Source: Pseudomonas corrugata (GTDB lineage Bacteria; Pseudomonadota; Gammaproteobacteria; Pseudomonadales; Pseudomonadaceae). From it: a DNA stretch of 64,000 bases. Made by a program: the position numbers and the translations under genes. A model generated the notes under the pieces. That model had not been told where the DNA came from. It ran no database searches and saw only the letters and a program-made list of their open reading frames with translations. The stretch covers positions 372,001 to 436,000 of the forward strand of contig NZ_LHVK01000009.1 of the NCBI RefSeq assembly GCF_001269905.1. The letters run 5' to 3'. Within the stretch, counting starts at the first letter, position 1. Each line of letters starts with the position of its first letter. Below are positions 7,433 to 14,818 of this stretch, one piece after another.

Positions 7433-7945
7433 ATGCCCACTCTCATCGAAAAACCCTCGCAGTTGTTTTCCGCCATTGCCGAGACGCTGCGTACCACCTT
7501 TCCCGACTTGAAGGTTGGAAGTCTCCAGGACTTTGACGACACCGGCGATCAGTCTTGGGTATTGATCGCCATCGAACGCGACACGTCAGGCAACCGTGCC
7601 AATGACGGGCGTATCGCCCATGTCCTGACGCTTTCCATGCAAGTCGTTTCGCCCGGCACGGGTTTGACGGCCTGCGACCTGGCCTGCCAGTTGAAACGCC
7701 TGATCGTCGACAACCGTTGGGATCTGTCAGCTGAGCAGTGCAGCCGGCCCACGGATATCGAGGGCGTTGCATCGGTGTTCAACGGAGGGACCCGGCCGTA
7801 CAGCGCCTGGGCCGTTTCATTCACCCAAACCCTGTACCTCGGTCCGACGCTGTTGGAGGACCCGCTGGGCATCCCGAAATTCGCCCGCACCTGGGAAGTG
7901 TCGAACATCGACGACCCGGACCAATACACCGCACTGGAGGGCTGA
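7433..7945 (+). CDS. Tailocin 1 protein at the PA0615 position (possible tail terminator)
   Basis: This 170-aa soluble protein begins MPTLIEKPSQLFSAIAETLR. Between the holin and gpV genes it takes the place of PA0615 in R-pyocin clusters. The early helix followed by alternating strand-like segments (DQSWVLIAIERD, AHVLTLSMQVV, SAWAVSFTQTLYLG) is like tail-terminator or Gp37-type proteins, but I saw no decisive motif. The role in capping or completing the tail is inferred from position and size only. The next gene starts 4 bp after its stop. Confidence 0.6.
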   Translation: MPTLIEKPSQLFSAIAETLRTTFPDLKVGSLQDFDDTGDQSWVLIAIERDTSGNRANDGRIAHVLTLSMQVVSPGTGLTACDLACQLKRLIVDNRWDLSAEQCSRPTDIEGVASVFNGGTRPYSAWAVSFTQTLYLGPTLLEDPLGIPKFARTWEVSNIDDPDQYTALEG

Positions 7946-7948
7946 ACC

Positions 7949-8560
7949 ATGTTCGATGCGCTTCTACGCCTGTACCTGGGGCCGATCATCGAGCGCCTGG
8001 CCGGGATGGAAACCGAGCTCGAAGACTTGTACCGACGCGCAGACAATCTCTGTCGCATCGGCGTCTGCCAGGAAGTCGATGCGGCCACCAATACCTGCAA
8101 GGTCGCCCATGGAGAGCTGTTAACCCCGGCGATCCGCTTTTTCAACCCGAGTGCCGGTGCCCAGAGCGAATCGCGGATTCCCTCCGTGGGTGAGCAATGC
8201 CTGCTGCTGAACCATGGCGGCGGCGATGACGGTGGACAATCGGTGGCGTTGTTCGGCCTCAACGGCGGTCAGTTTCCTCCCGTCTCGACACAGGCAACGC
8301 TGACCCGTCGCCTTTATCCGGATGCCACGGAAAACGGCTACGACCATGCCAGTCATGTACTGCATTGGAAAAACGGCCCGGCGACATTCACCGGTTCCCG
8401 TGAATCCCTCGAATTAACCATCGGCCCGTCGAGGCTGGCGATGACACCTGAGGCCATCGACCTGCAACTGGGTGCCGTCGGCATCCGGCTCGACGCTTCC
8501 GGTGTGCACCTGAGCGGCCCGTTGGTGGATCACCAGGGGCGTGTCATCAGTACCGCATAA
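7949..8560 (+). CDS. Baseplate assembly protein V (tailocin 1 spike)
   Basis: This is a 203-aa P2 gpV-like spike protein. An N-terminal helix (ERLAGMETELEDLYRRADNLCRIG) leads into an OB-fold segment with GEQCLLLNHGGGDDGGQSVALFGLNG. A beta-helical C-terminus of short repeating strands (LELTIGPSRLAM, AIDLQLGAVGIRL, GVHLSGPLVDHQGRVIS) forms the membrane-piercing tip. Length and place between the PA0615-like gene and gpW match R-pyocin. Confidence 0.88.
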   Translation: MFDALLRLYLGPIIERLAGMETELEDLYRRADNLCRIGVCQEVDAATNTCKVAHGELLTPAIRFFNPSAGAQSESRIPSVGEQCLLLNHGGGDDGGQSVALFGLNGGQFPPVSTQATLTRRLYPDATENGYDHASHVLHWKNGPATFTGSRESLELTIGPSRLAMTPEAIDLQLGAVGIRLDASGVHLSGPLVDHQGRVISTA

Positions 8561-8569
8561 GAGCTTCCC

Positions 8570-8902
8570 ATGATCGGAATCGATAGAAACACCGGCGCTA
8601 CGGTGGATGACTGGCCGCAGTTCGTGCAGCGCGCCACCCGGGCGCTGACCACCCCCTTGGGCACCCGCCAGAAACGCCCTTTGTATGGCTGCGCGCTCAC
8701 GCAATTGCTGGGGCAGAACCTCGGCGATGACCTGCTGATTCTTGCCCAGAGTCACGCAGCCCAAGCCTTCTACAACCCACACAACGGCATCAGCGATTTC
8801 GAGCCGCAGGTCATCGTCGCCAGCCGCCAGGGCGCCGGATTACTGCTGCGCTTCGCCGGCACCTGGAAAAACCGCAAACAGACTTTCGAGGTGGTGACAT
8901 GA
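8570..8902 (+). CDS. Baseplate wedge protein W (gp25-like)
   Basis: This 110-aa protein starts MIGIDRNTGATVDDW and has the family motif of a T-P-L-G-x-R arrangement (LTTPLGTRQKRPLYG). The gp25/GPW family forms the baseplate wedge with J and carries a lysozyme-like fold without activity. It overlaps gene J by 4 bp (ATGA). Confidence 0.9.
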   Translation: MIGIDRNTGATVDDWPQFVQRATRALTTPLGTRQKRPLYGCALTQLLGQNLGDDLLILAQSHAAQAFYNPHNGISDFEPQVIVASRQGAGLLLRFAGTWKNRKQTFEVVT

Positions 8903-9894
8903 GCATGTTGATACCCGGCCAGAACCAACTGGCCGAACCGGCCATCGTCACCGTTGACGCGTTCGAGGATCTGCTCGCCGAGTTCAAGACCTTCGTGGTC
9001 GAGTACGTCGGTGCGCGCTCGCCCGACAGCGCGGCGAGGCTTGCGGTCAGCCTGGAAAACGAAAGCGAGTTGCTGACCCTGGCCCTCGAGGCCTTCTGCG
9101 TGCGCCTGCAAACCCACGAACGCAAATACAACGCCCGGATCAAGCAGATGCTGGCCTGGTGGGCCACTGGCAGTAACCTCGATGCCCGCCTGGCCGACAT
9201 GGGCCTCGAACGCCAGTTGCTCGACCCGGGCGATCCGGCGGCGTTCCCACCCATCGCCCCGGTCTACGAAAGCGACGATGACGCCCGGTTGCGTTATTAC
9301 CTGGCGCCCCATGCCCCGGCGGCCGGTTCGCGCATGCAGTATCGGCGGGAGATTTTTACCCTTGGCGCACGCCCCGCAGTAAAGGTGGACAGCAGTGCGG
9401 CGGGTGTCGTGACGGTGACGTACAGCTTCGACCCGGATGGGCTTGCCGCCCAGGTCAAGGACGGCAATGGACGCCGCACGGCACCGGGTGAAGTTACGGT
9501 GACGGTGCTTTCCCGAGAGGGTGACGGTACACCGTCGGAGGCATTGCTCGAGGGTGTTCGCCAACATTTCGCCCGGCCTGATGTGCGCCCGGAAACTGAC
9601 CTGGTCATCGTCCAGGCCGCGCAGATCAAACCTTACAAGATCCGTGTCGTGGCGAAGATCAATGCCGGCCCTGACTCGGGCCTGACCAAGGTCGCCGCGC
9701 AACAGCAGTTGCAAGCATACGCCGAGGCGTGTCATCGCCTGGAGGGCCGGGTCGATCCAAGCTGGATCGACTACATGCTGCACAGCGTAGGGGCGGTTCA
9801 ATTGCAAATTCTCGAACCGCTGGTGCCGATAGTGACGACAGCTTTCCAAGCCCCGTATTGCACGGGCGTCGAGGTTGAGGTGGACACGCTATGA
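8899..9894 (+). CDS. Baseplate assembly protein J (tailocin 1)
   Basis: This 331-aa P2 gpJ-like wedge protein has an N-terminal region with LLAEFKTFVVEYVGARSPDS, a repeated strand-rich core with VTVTYSFDPDG and EVTVTVLSREGDG, and a C-terminal VVAKINAGPDSG domain. It partners with W and I to build the baseplate. It overlaps both neighbours by 4 bp, implying translational coupling. Confidence 0.92.
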   Translation: MSMLIPGQNQLAEPAIVTVDAFEDLLAEFKTFVVEYVGARSPDSAARLAVSLENESELLTLALEAFCVRLQTHERKYNARIKQMLAWWATGSNLDARLADMGLERQLLDPGDPAAFPPIAPVYESDDDARLRYYLAPHAPAAGSRMQYRREIFTLGARPAVKVDSSAAGVVTVTYSFDPDGLAAQVKDGNGRRTAPGEVTVTVLSREGDGTPSEALLEGVRQHFARPDVRPETDLVIVQAAQIKPYKIRVVAKINAGPDSGLTKVAAQQQLQAYAEACHRLEGRVDPSWIDYMLHSVGAVQLQILEPLVPIVTTAFQAPYCTGVEVEVDTL

Positions 9895-10535
9895 GTGATG
9901 ACGCCTCTCGTCCGAGCCTGTTGCCCGCCAACAGCTCAGCGTTGGAACGAGCACTTGACCTGGGTTTCGCCCGGTTGCTGGAGCGCATTGATCCGCCATT
10001 CCCCGAGCTGATGAACGCGAGCCAGACACCGTCCTCCTTCTTGCCTTATCTGGCGGCGGATCGCGGCGTCAGCGAATGGGATGCGACAGCCAGCGATCTG
10101 GAAAAGAGATTGACGGTTTCGCTGTCCTGGCAGATCCAGCGCCAGGCGGGCACCCGCCAGGCCTTGAACCGTGCCGTCGAATCCCTGGGGTTCACGCCCC
10201 ACGTCACCGCCTGGTACGAACAGCAACCCAATGCCCATCCCTACACCTTTGATGTGCAAGCCATCATCGGCCAAGGCTGGGCCAGCGGTGATCACAGTCG
10301 CTTGATACAGCGAATCAATGCCGCCAAGAGCGAGCGCGACCAAGCCACCATCACCGTCGTGCATCAAACGCGCGGCGGCCTGGGCGCGGCGGCAGCTTTG
10401 CACGGGCCGCTGAGCGACAGTGAACTGGTTTTATGCGGAGCACTGCCGGTACTTGAGTTCGGTGCGCGGCTTATCAGCATTGGAATTTCCCAACGCTACA
10501 CCATTAACGATTACGACCTCAGGGCGCAGCCATGA
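9891..10535 (+). CDS. Tail protein I (baseplate to fibre connector, tailocin 1)
   Basis: This 214-aa P2 gpI-like protein has SLLPANSSALERALDLGFARLLERID near the start and an FLPYLAADRGVSEWD segment that is characteristic of the family. Gene I products link the baseplate to the fibres. It sits between J and the fibre genes and overlaps both by 4 bp. Confidence 0.92.
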   Translation: MSDDASRPSLLPANSSALERALDLGFARLLERIDPPFPELMNASQTPSSFLPYLAADRGVSEWDATASDLEKRLTVSLSWQIQRQAGTRQALNRAVESLGFTPHVTAWYEQQPNAHPYTFDVQAIIGQGWASGDHSRLIQRINAAKSERDQATITVVHQTRGGLGAAAALHGPLSDSELVLCGALPVLEFGARLISIGISQRYTINDYDLRAQP

Positions 10536-11062
10536 CAGAAGACATTACGCGCTTGGTTCGCTTCACTTCCGCCGGCTTGGCGGAAGTGTTGCAGGCAAAG
10601 AACCAAGGCTTGAAAGGTGAGATCACTCACATCGGTGCCGGCACTGCCCGCTACGATCCAACTGGAGCGGAAACTGCGCTTCGCAATGAGCGACAGCGCG
10701 TGGCAATCGTGGATTACGAAGACCTTGATCCAGGGCAACTGAGAATGGCTGCATTATTCGACGGGCCTGATGAATACGAGATCGGGGAGTTCGGCTTCTA
10801 CCTCTCTACCGGCACGTTACTGGCGGTTTATTCAGTGGCCGGAAAGTTGCTGACTTACAAAGCGGCGGCGGCGCGAGTACTGCAAAAATTCACGCTGGAT
10901 ATCTCACCATTACCGGCGCAAAGCGTCACGGTGGTCGTCGGCTCCGAGAGCCTGAATATCTTGCTCAGCGAGGAGATCGCTGCGCTGGCGACGGCCAACA
11001 TCGACAACATGGCGCGGCACGTCGGCCTGATCTTTCGGGTCATGGCGCTTGAAGCCAAATAA
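10532..11062 (+). CDS. Tail-fibre collar protein (N-terminal fibre domain, tailocin 1)
   Basis: This 176-aa protein resembles the N-terminal collar/baseplate-attachment domain of R-pyocin and P2 fibres (RLVRFTSAGLAEVLQAKNQGLKGEITHIGAGTARYDP; ALFDGPDEYEIGEFGFYLS). Usually this domain heads one long fibre; PA0620 is about 690 aa. Here it ends after 176 aa with a helix-rich tail, and a separate ORF follows 25 bp later, so the fibre appears to be made of two polypeptides. Confidence 0.8.
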   Translation: MTEDITRLVRFTSAGLAEVLQAKNQGLKGEITHIGAGTARYDPTGAETALRNERQRVAIVDYEDLDPGQLRMAALFDGPDEYEIGEFGFYLSTGTLLAVYSVAGKLLTYKAAAARVLQKFTLDISPLPAQSVTVVVGSESLNILLSEEIAALATANIDNMARHVGLIFRVMALEAK

Positions 11063-11087
11063 ATCAACTGCACAAGGAATTTGAAAC

Positions 11088-11714
11088 GTGAGTCTGGAAA
11101 CCACTATCGCGTCGCTGGTGACAGCGGCCAATAACTTGACCACGGCGGTCAATGGAAAGATTGGCAGCATCAATACGACCATGGCCACGGCATTGGCACA
11201 GTTCAATGAGTGGCGCAGCCTTAAGGATGTAGAAGGGGATCCGGCTGCGCTGGGTACGATTCGTCGCAATGTGCTGCAGGGGCATGTTTATGGGACTGGA
11301 GGCCCCTACCCCAGCCTCGCACAGGGGGAGTTTACGACTACCGACCTGGGCTCCAGCACGAATGTATATATGCATTTCAAGGTGCCGTTGAACATCAACG
11401 TCAACTCTGAAATGTTCTGGTTCAACATCAAGGGGTATAGCTACGGTACTGCAAAAATTATCGACGAAACCCTGGTGGGATACTGCTATCAACCGACTCG
11501 GGTACTGCAAAACGCCTCGACCTTCGGAAACATGACGCCTGCCGTTTATGTCGATACGAACGGCAACATTGTCATGCGAATTTTGATTCCCAATATTTAC
11601 TACACCACTGTACGGATTGACACGATGCGCGTGGGCAATGGCCGGCTGTTCAATCAGGGCGACTTGAAAACCAAGTTGTCATTGGCCGACACCGTCGTTT
11701 TCAGCAAGGAATGA
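11088..11714 (+). CDS. Short distal tail fibre / receptor-binding protein (tailocin 1)
   Basis: This 208-aa protein has a short helical N-terminus (MSLETTIASLVTAANNLTTA) of a kind recurrent in Pseudomonas tailocin fibres. The body is rich in beta strands, Tyr and Asn (MFWFNIKGYSYGTAKI, PNIYYTTVRIDTMRVGNG). It lies between the collar protein and the chaperone, the receptor-binding position. The target, probably lipopolysaccharide of related strains, is inferred. The body is relatively AT-rich compared with the genes before it, as expected for a swapped specificity gene. Confidence 0.72.
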   Translation: MSLETTIASLVTAANNLTTAVNGKIGSINTTMATALAQFNEWRSLKDVEGDPAALGTIRRNVLQGHVYGTGGPYPSLAQGEFTTTDLGSSTNVYMHFKVPLNINVNSEMFWFNIKGYSYGTAKIIDETLVGYCYQPTRVLQNASTFGNMTPAVYVDTNGNIVMRILIPNIYYTTVRIDTMRVGNGRLFNQGDLKTKLSLADTVVFSKE

Positions 11715-11716
11715 AT

Positions 11717-11974
11717 ATGTCTGACCTATCCACCGGTAACACCCCTGAGCTTCCACTGGCCGTTCCCACGCGAGAAATTGAATGGGCCGCCATTCGTACA
11801 CGCCGCGATCAACTTTTGCGGCAGACGGATTTCACCCAGTTGCCCGACTACCCGGCGACAGACGCACAGCGAGCCCAGGTCAAGGCCTACCGCCAAGCCT
11901 TGCGTGATATCCCCGAGCAGATCGAAGACCCATCCAAACTGGTCTGGCCCGTGCTGCCGGCCTTCGTCAAGTAA
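11717..11974 (+). CDS. Tail-fibre assembly chaperone (tailocin 1)
   Basis: This 85-aa protein carries WAAIRTRRDQLLRQTDFTQL followed by YRQALRDIPEQ, the signature of the phage tail assembly chaperone family. Such chaperones are specific to the fibre encoded just upstream. A second in-frame ATG two codons upstream (11711) overlaps the fibre stop, but the AAGGA at 11705-11709 is correctly spaced only for the ATG at 11717. Confidence 0.85.
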   Translation: MSDLSTGNTPELPLAVPTREIEWAAIRTRRDQLLRQTDFTQLPDYPATDAQRAQVKAYRQALRDIPEQIEDPSKLVWPVLPAFVK

Positions 11975-11978
11975 ACCC

Positions 11979-12033
11979 AACCGCGACAGCGGTTTTTTTT
12001 CGTCCGCAAAAAGCCCCCGTGATCGGGGCTTTT
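11979..12033 (+). terminator. Two tandem in-operon terminator-like hairpins
   Basis: AACCGC-gaca-GCGGTT followed by TTTTTT (11979-12000) is trailed by AAAAGCCCC/GGGGCTTTT (12008-12033). They separate the baseplate/fibre block from the sheath/tube block within the same-strand gene run. Whether they stop transcription in vivo is unknown. Confidence 0.7.
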
Positions 12034-12061
12034 GTGTTTTCGCGTCTGGAGGAACCCATAG

Positions 12062-12289
12062 ATGCCCATTTGTAAGCCTTACACCGTGCTGGTGCCATTT
12101 CCTACCGGCGGCGGCCACTGGTCGAGCATCGGTCAGGAGCTCGAACTACTGGATGTCGAGGCCAATGCCTTGCGTAGTGCCGGTCGCCTAGAGCTGACCA
12201 GCGTCCTGGAGGCGCACAAACAGGCTGTCGACACGCAAGCCACCCCAACCCAACCGGCCAAAAAGGCCACTACCAAAAAGGCTGAATAA
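12062..12289 (+). CDS. Small protein preceding the tailocin 1 sheath gene
   Basis: This 75-aa protein of unknown function has a folded-looking N-terminal half (YTVLVPFPTGGGHWSSIGQELELLDVEA). Its tail is low-complexity, rich in Lys, Thr and Pro (TQPAKKATTKKAE). It starts 28 bp after the tandem hairpins and ends 2 bp before the sheath gene. A similar small gene (the DUF2635 gene at 19544) precedes the sheath of the second tailocin, so an analogous minor role in tail assembly is possible. Confidence 0.65.
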   Translation: MPICKPYTVLVPFPTGGGHWSSIGQELELLDVEANALRSAGRLELTSVLEAHKQAVDTQATPTQPAKKATTKKAE

Positions 12290-12291
12290 CC

Positions 12292-13458
12292 ATGGCTGAG
12301 GTTTTGAACTTCGAGCACAACGGCATTACCGTCAATGCCACCGAATCTCCCGAGGCCATGGGTGGCCTGGGGGACAACGTCATCGGGCTGGTCGGCACTG
12401 CGCCGAAGGCCGATCCGCTGATTCCGCGCAACGCACCGTTCCGCATCAACAGCTTCACCACCCAGGCATTGCTCGATCCGACCGGCACCGAAGCCGGTAC
12501 GCTGTATCACGCGGTGTTCCAGATCCTCAAAGTGGTCAAGGTGCCAGTCTACGTGGTGATCGTCGAAGAGGGCGCCACCCCCGCCGATACGCAGAACAAC
12601 GTCATCGGCGGCATCGAAGCGCAGACCGGTCGCAAGCTGGGCCTGGCGGCCTTGAGTGGCGTGGCCGAGGACTTGACCATCATTGGCGCGCCGGGCTTCA
12701 CCGGCACCAAGGCGGTGGCCAGTGAGTTCGCCTCGTTCGGAAAGCGCATCAAGGCTCGCGTGGTACTCGACGGCAAGGATGCCGCGGTCGCCGATCAAGT
12801 GACCTACAGCCAGGAACTGGGCGGCGCCGACCTCGGTTTCGACCGTTGCCTGGTGGTGCACAACATGCCGGCGGTCTACTCCAAGGCCGCGAAGAAAAAC
12901 GTCTTCCTGGCCCCGTCGAGCCTGGCCATCGCCGCGCTCGCCAAGGTCAAGCAATGGGAGAGCCCGGGCAACCAGGTGACCTACGCCGAGGACGTTTCGC
13001 GCACCGTGGAATACAACATCCTCGACACCTCCACCGAAGGCGACCTGCTCAACCGCTACGGCGTCAGCTACTACGCCCGGACCATCCTCGGTGGCTTCTC
13101 GCTGCTGGGCAACCGCTCCATCACCGGCAAGTTCATCAGCTACGTCGGCCTGGAAGATGCCATCAGCCGCAAGCTGGTCAAGGCTGGCCAAAAAGCCATG
13201 GCGAAGAACCTGACCAAGTCGTTCATGGACCAGGAGGTCAAGCGCATCAACGACTGGCTGCAAACCCTGGTGGCCGACGAAACCATCCCGGGCGGCAGCG
13301 TGTACCTGCATCCGGAACTCAACAGTGTAGAGAAGTACAAGAACGGCACCTGGTACGTGGTGATCGACTACGGCCGCTACGCGCCGAACGAACACATGAT
13401 TTATCAACTCAACGCCCGCGATGAAATCATCGAGCAGTTCCTGGAGGACGTTCTCTAA
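12292..13458 (+). CDS. Contractile tail sheath protein, P2 FI-like (tailocin 1)
   Basis: This 388-aa sheath protein opens MAEVLNFEHNGITVNATESP and has the family segments VIGLVGTAPKAD, IIGAPGFTGT and RYGVSYYARTILGG. The conserved C-terminal domain (NSVEKYKNGTWYVVIDYGRYAPNEHMIYQLNARDEIIEQ) mediates sheath-to-sheath linkage. It forms the outer cylinder whose contraction drives the tube into the target cell. The length is typical, and the stop overlaps the tube start by 1 bp. Confidence 0.96.
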   Translation: MAEVLNFEHNGITVNATESPEAMGGLGDNVIGLVGTAPKADPLIPRNAPFRINSFTTQALLDPTGTEAGTLYHAVFQILKVVKVPVYVVIVEEGATPADTQNNVIGGIEAQTGRKLGLAALSGVAEDLTIIGAPGFTGTKAVASEFASFGKRIKARVVLDGKDAAVADQVTYSQELGGADLGFDRCLVVHNMPAVYSKAAKKNVFLAPSSLAIAALAKVKQWESPGNQVTYAEDVSRTVEYNILDTSTEGDLLNRYGVSYYARTILGGFSLLGNRSITGKFISYVGLEDAISRKLVKAGQKAMAKNLTKSFMDQEVKRINDWLQTLVADETIPGGSVYLHPELNSVEKYKNGTWYVVIDYGRYAPNEHMIYQLNARDEIIEQFLEDVL

Positions 13459-13964
13459 TGTTTACCAACCGCGTAAGACAGGCCATCGCGGCCACCCTGC
13501 AAGGCCTGCCGTTGTCGGCGACCGTGGAAGAGTTTACCCCGCCGAAGATCGAGTTCGACATGGAAGAGATGCGCGGCGGGCGTTTCATCACCGAGGAAAT
13601 GGCCAAGGGCGGTAAGGCACTCAACGCCAAGCTCAGCCTGCAAGGTGTCGGTCCGGAAATCATGCTGGCGCTGGGCGTCAGTGTCGGTGACGACATTCTG
13701 CTGAACGTGCGTGAGGCCGGTCAGGATCAGGATGGCAACACCTGGTTCACCTACCACACCGTCGGCGGCAAGCTGAAATCCCTGGAAGAAACCGCGCTGA
13801 AGATGGGTGAGAAGCCCAAGACCAATCTTGAGCTGTCGTGCCGCACCTACAATCGCCTGGAAAACGGCGTTCCAGTGATCGACATCGACGTGCGTACCCA
13901 GAAGTTCGTGCTCAACGGCGTCGACATTCTCGGCGATGCGCGCCGTGCGGTGCTGTTGCCTTGA
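13458..13964 (+). CDS. Major tail tube protein, P2 FII-like (tailocin 1)
   Basis: This 168-aa inner tube protein begins MFTNRVRQAIAATLQGLPLS. It has the FII features EFTPPKIEFDMEEMRGGRF and, at the end, VIDIDVRTQKFVLNGVDIL. Tube hexamers stack inside the sheath. It is translationally coupled to the sheath (TAATG). Confidence 0.95.
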   Translation: MFTNRVRQAIAATLQGLPLSATVEEFTPPKIEFDMEEMRGGRFITEEMAKGGKALNAKLSLQGVGPEIMLALGVSVGDDILLNVREAGQDQDGNTWFTYHTVGGKLKSLEETALKMGEKPKTNLELSCRTYNRLENGVPVIDIDVRTQKFVLNGVDILGDARRAVLLP

Positions 13965-13986
13965 AGCTCAGTTGAACACAGTCCCT

Positions 13987-14075
13987 GTGGGAGCGAGCCT
14001 GCTCGCGATGGCGGCGGTACAGCCAGCATTGTCGCCAACTGAACCACCGCTATCGCGAGCAGGCTCGCTCCTACA
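13987..14075. repeat. REP doublet inside the tailocin operon
   Basis: GTGGGAGCGAGCCTGCTCGC and an inverted copy, separated by a variable spacer, occupy the gap between the tube and chaperone genes. As a stable hairpin in the transcript it could protect or limit the mRNA; that is inference. Confidence 0.9.
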
Positions 14076-14105
14076 AGGGGCACACATTCACCAAGGAATT
14101 GATTC

Positions 14106-14690
14106 ATGTCCTGGACGCCTCCCCAACACATTCTGCTGTCACCCATCACTGGTGACGACGGATCGCAGATCGACCAGCTGCAACTCAAACCCCTGTTCTA
14201 CGCCGCGCAGAAAGACGCCCTGGCCCGTGCCGGCGACGATGAGGACGACCAGTTCTTCGAGCTGGCCAAGTTAGCCACCGGCCTGTCGGTCAAGGAACTG
14301 GATCAGCTCAAGCGCCCGGACTACGTGAGCATCGCCCAGTACGTGCACGACATGTCGACCCGTCCGGCGGCGTATTTCCTCGCACAGGTCGCCGAGACGG
14401 ACCACGCGGCGGCCGATCCCGACCAAGTGCAACTGCTGCAACCGCTCAACGTGGCGGGCCGCAGCGTGACCTCGTTGGCCCTGGAAATGCCGGTATTGCG
14501 AGCCACCAAGGCGATGAAGAAGCTGAAGACGGCCAAGGAGCGTGCGGAGTTCATCACCGCCCACTGCACCGGCCTGATGCTGCCCGACCTGGACCTGCTG
14601 ACCGTGCCCGACTGGACACAACTGCAGGTGCGCATCGACGATTTTTTAAACAAACCGGCGGACTTCTTTCGGAGCGCGACATCGAAGTGA
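14106..14690 (+). CDS. Tail assembly chaperone E (tailocin 1, unshifted product)
   Basis: This 194-aa gpE-like protein begins MSWTPPQHILLSPITGDDG. It lies between the tube and the tape measure, the invariant position of the frameshifted chaperone in long-tailed phages. These proteins coat the tape measure while the tube polymerises and are absent from the mature particle. It is longer than P2 gpE and appears to contain two related segments (LSVKELDQLKRPDY and LMLPDLDLLTVPDW), suggesting an internal duplication. A slippery site near the 3' end gives a longer product. Confidence 0.85.
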   Translation: MSWTPPQHILLSPITGDDGSQIDQLQLKPLFYAAQKDALARAGDDEDDQFFELAKLATGLSVKELDQLKRPDYVSIAQYVHDMSTRPAAYFLAQVAETDHAAADPDQVQLLQPLNVAGRSVTSLALEMPVLRATKAMKKLKTAKERAEFITAHCTGLMLPDLDLLTVPDWTQLQVRIDDFLNKPADFFRSATSK

Positions 14691-14812
14691 TCCTCGATGT
14701 GGTGCCGCTCATTTATCCGATAAGTGAAGCGGAAATTCTGGAGTGGGACGCCGGCAAGGCATTGCGCCGTTACGACATCGCGATCACTCGCCTTGGCGTG
14801 AAACAGGAGTAG
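14106..14812 (+). CDS. Tail assembly chaperone E-E' made by programmed -1 frameshift (tailocin 1)
   Basis: At 14642-14648 the heptamer T-TTT-TTA is correctly phased for a -1 slip. After it, the -1 frame stays open for 54 codons to a TAG at 14810. It encodes a sensible acidic peptide (ERDIEVILDVVPLIYPISEA) ending GVKQE, 6 bp before the tape measure ATG. The fusion would be about 235 aa. This is the standard G/GT or E/E' arrangement. The site and open frame are seen; actual slippage is inferred. Confidence 0.82.
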
Positions 14813-14818
14813 AGCGGG

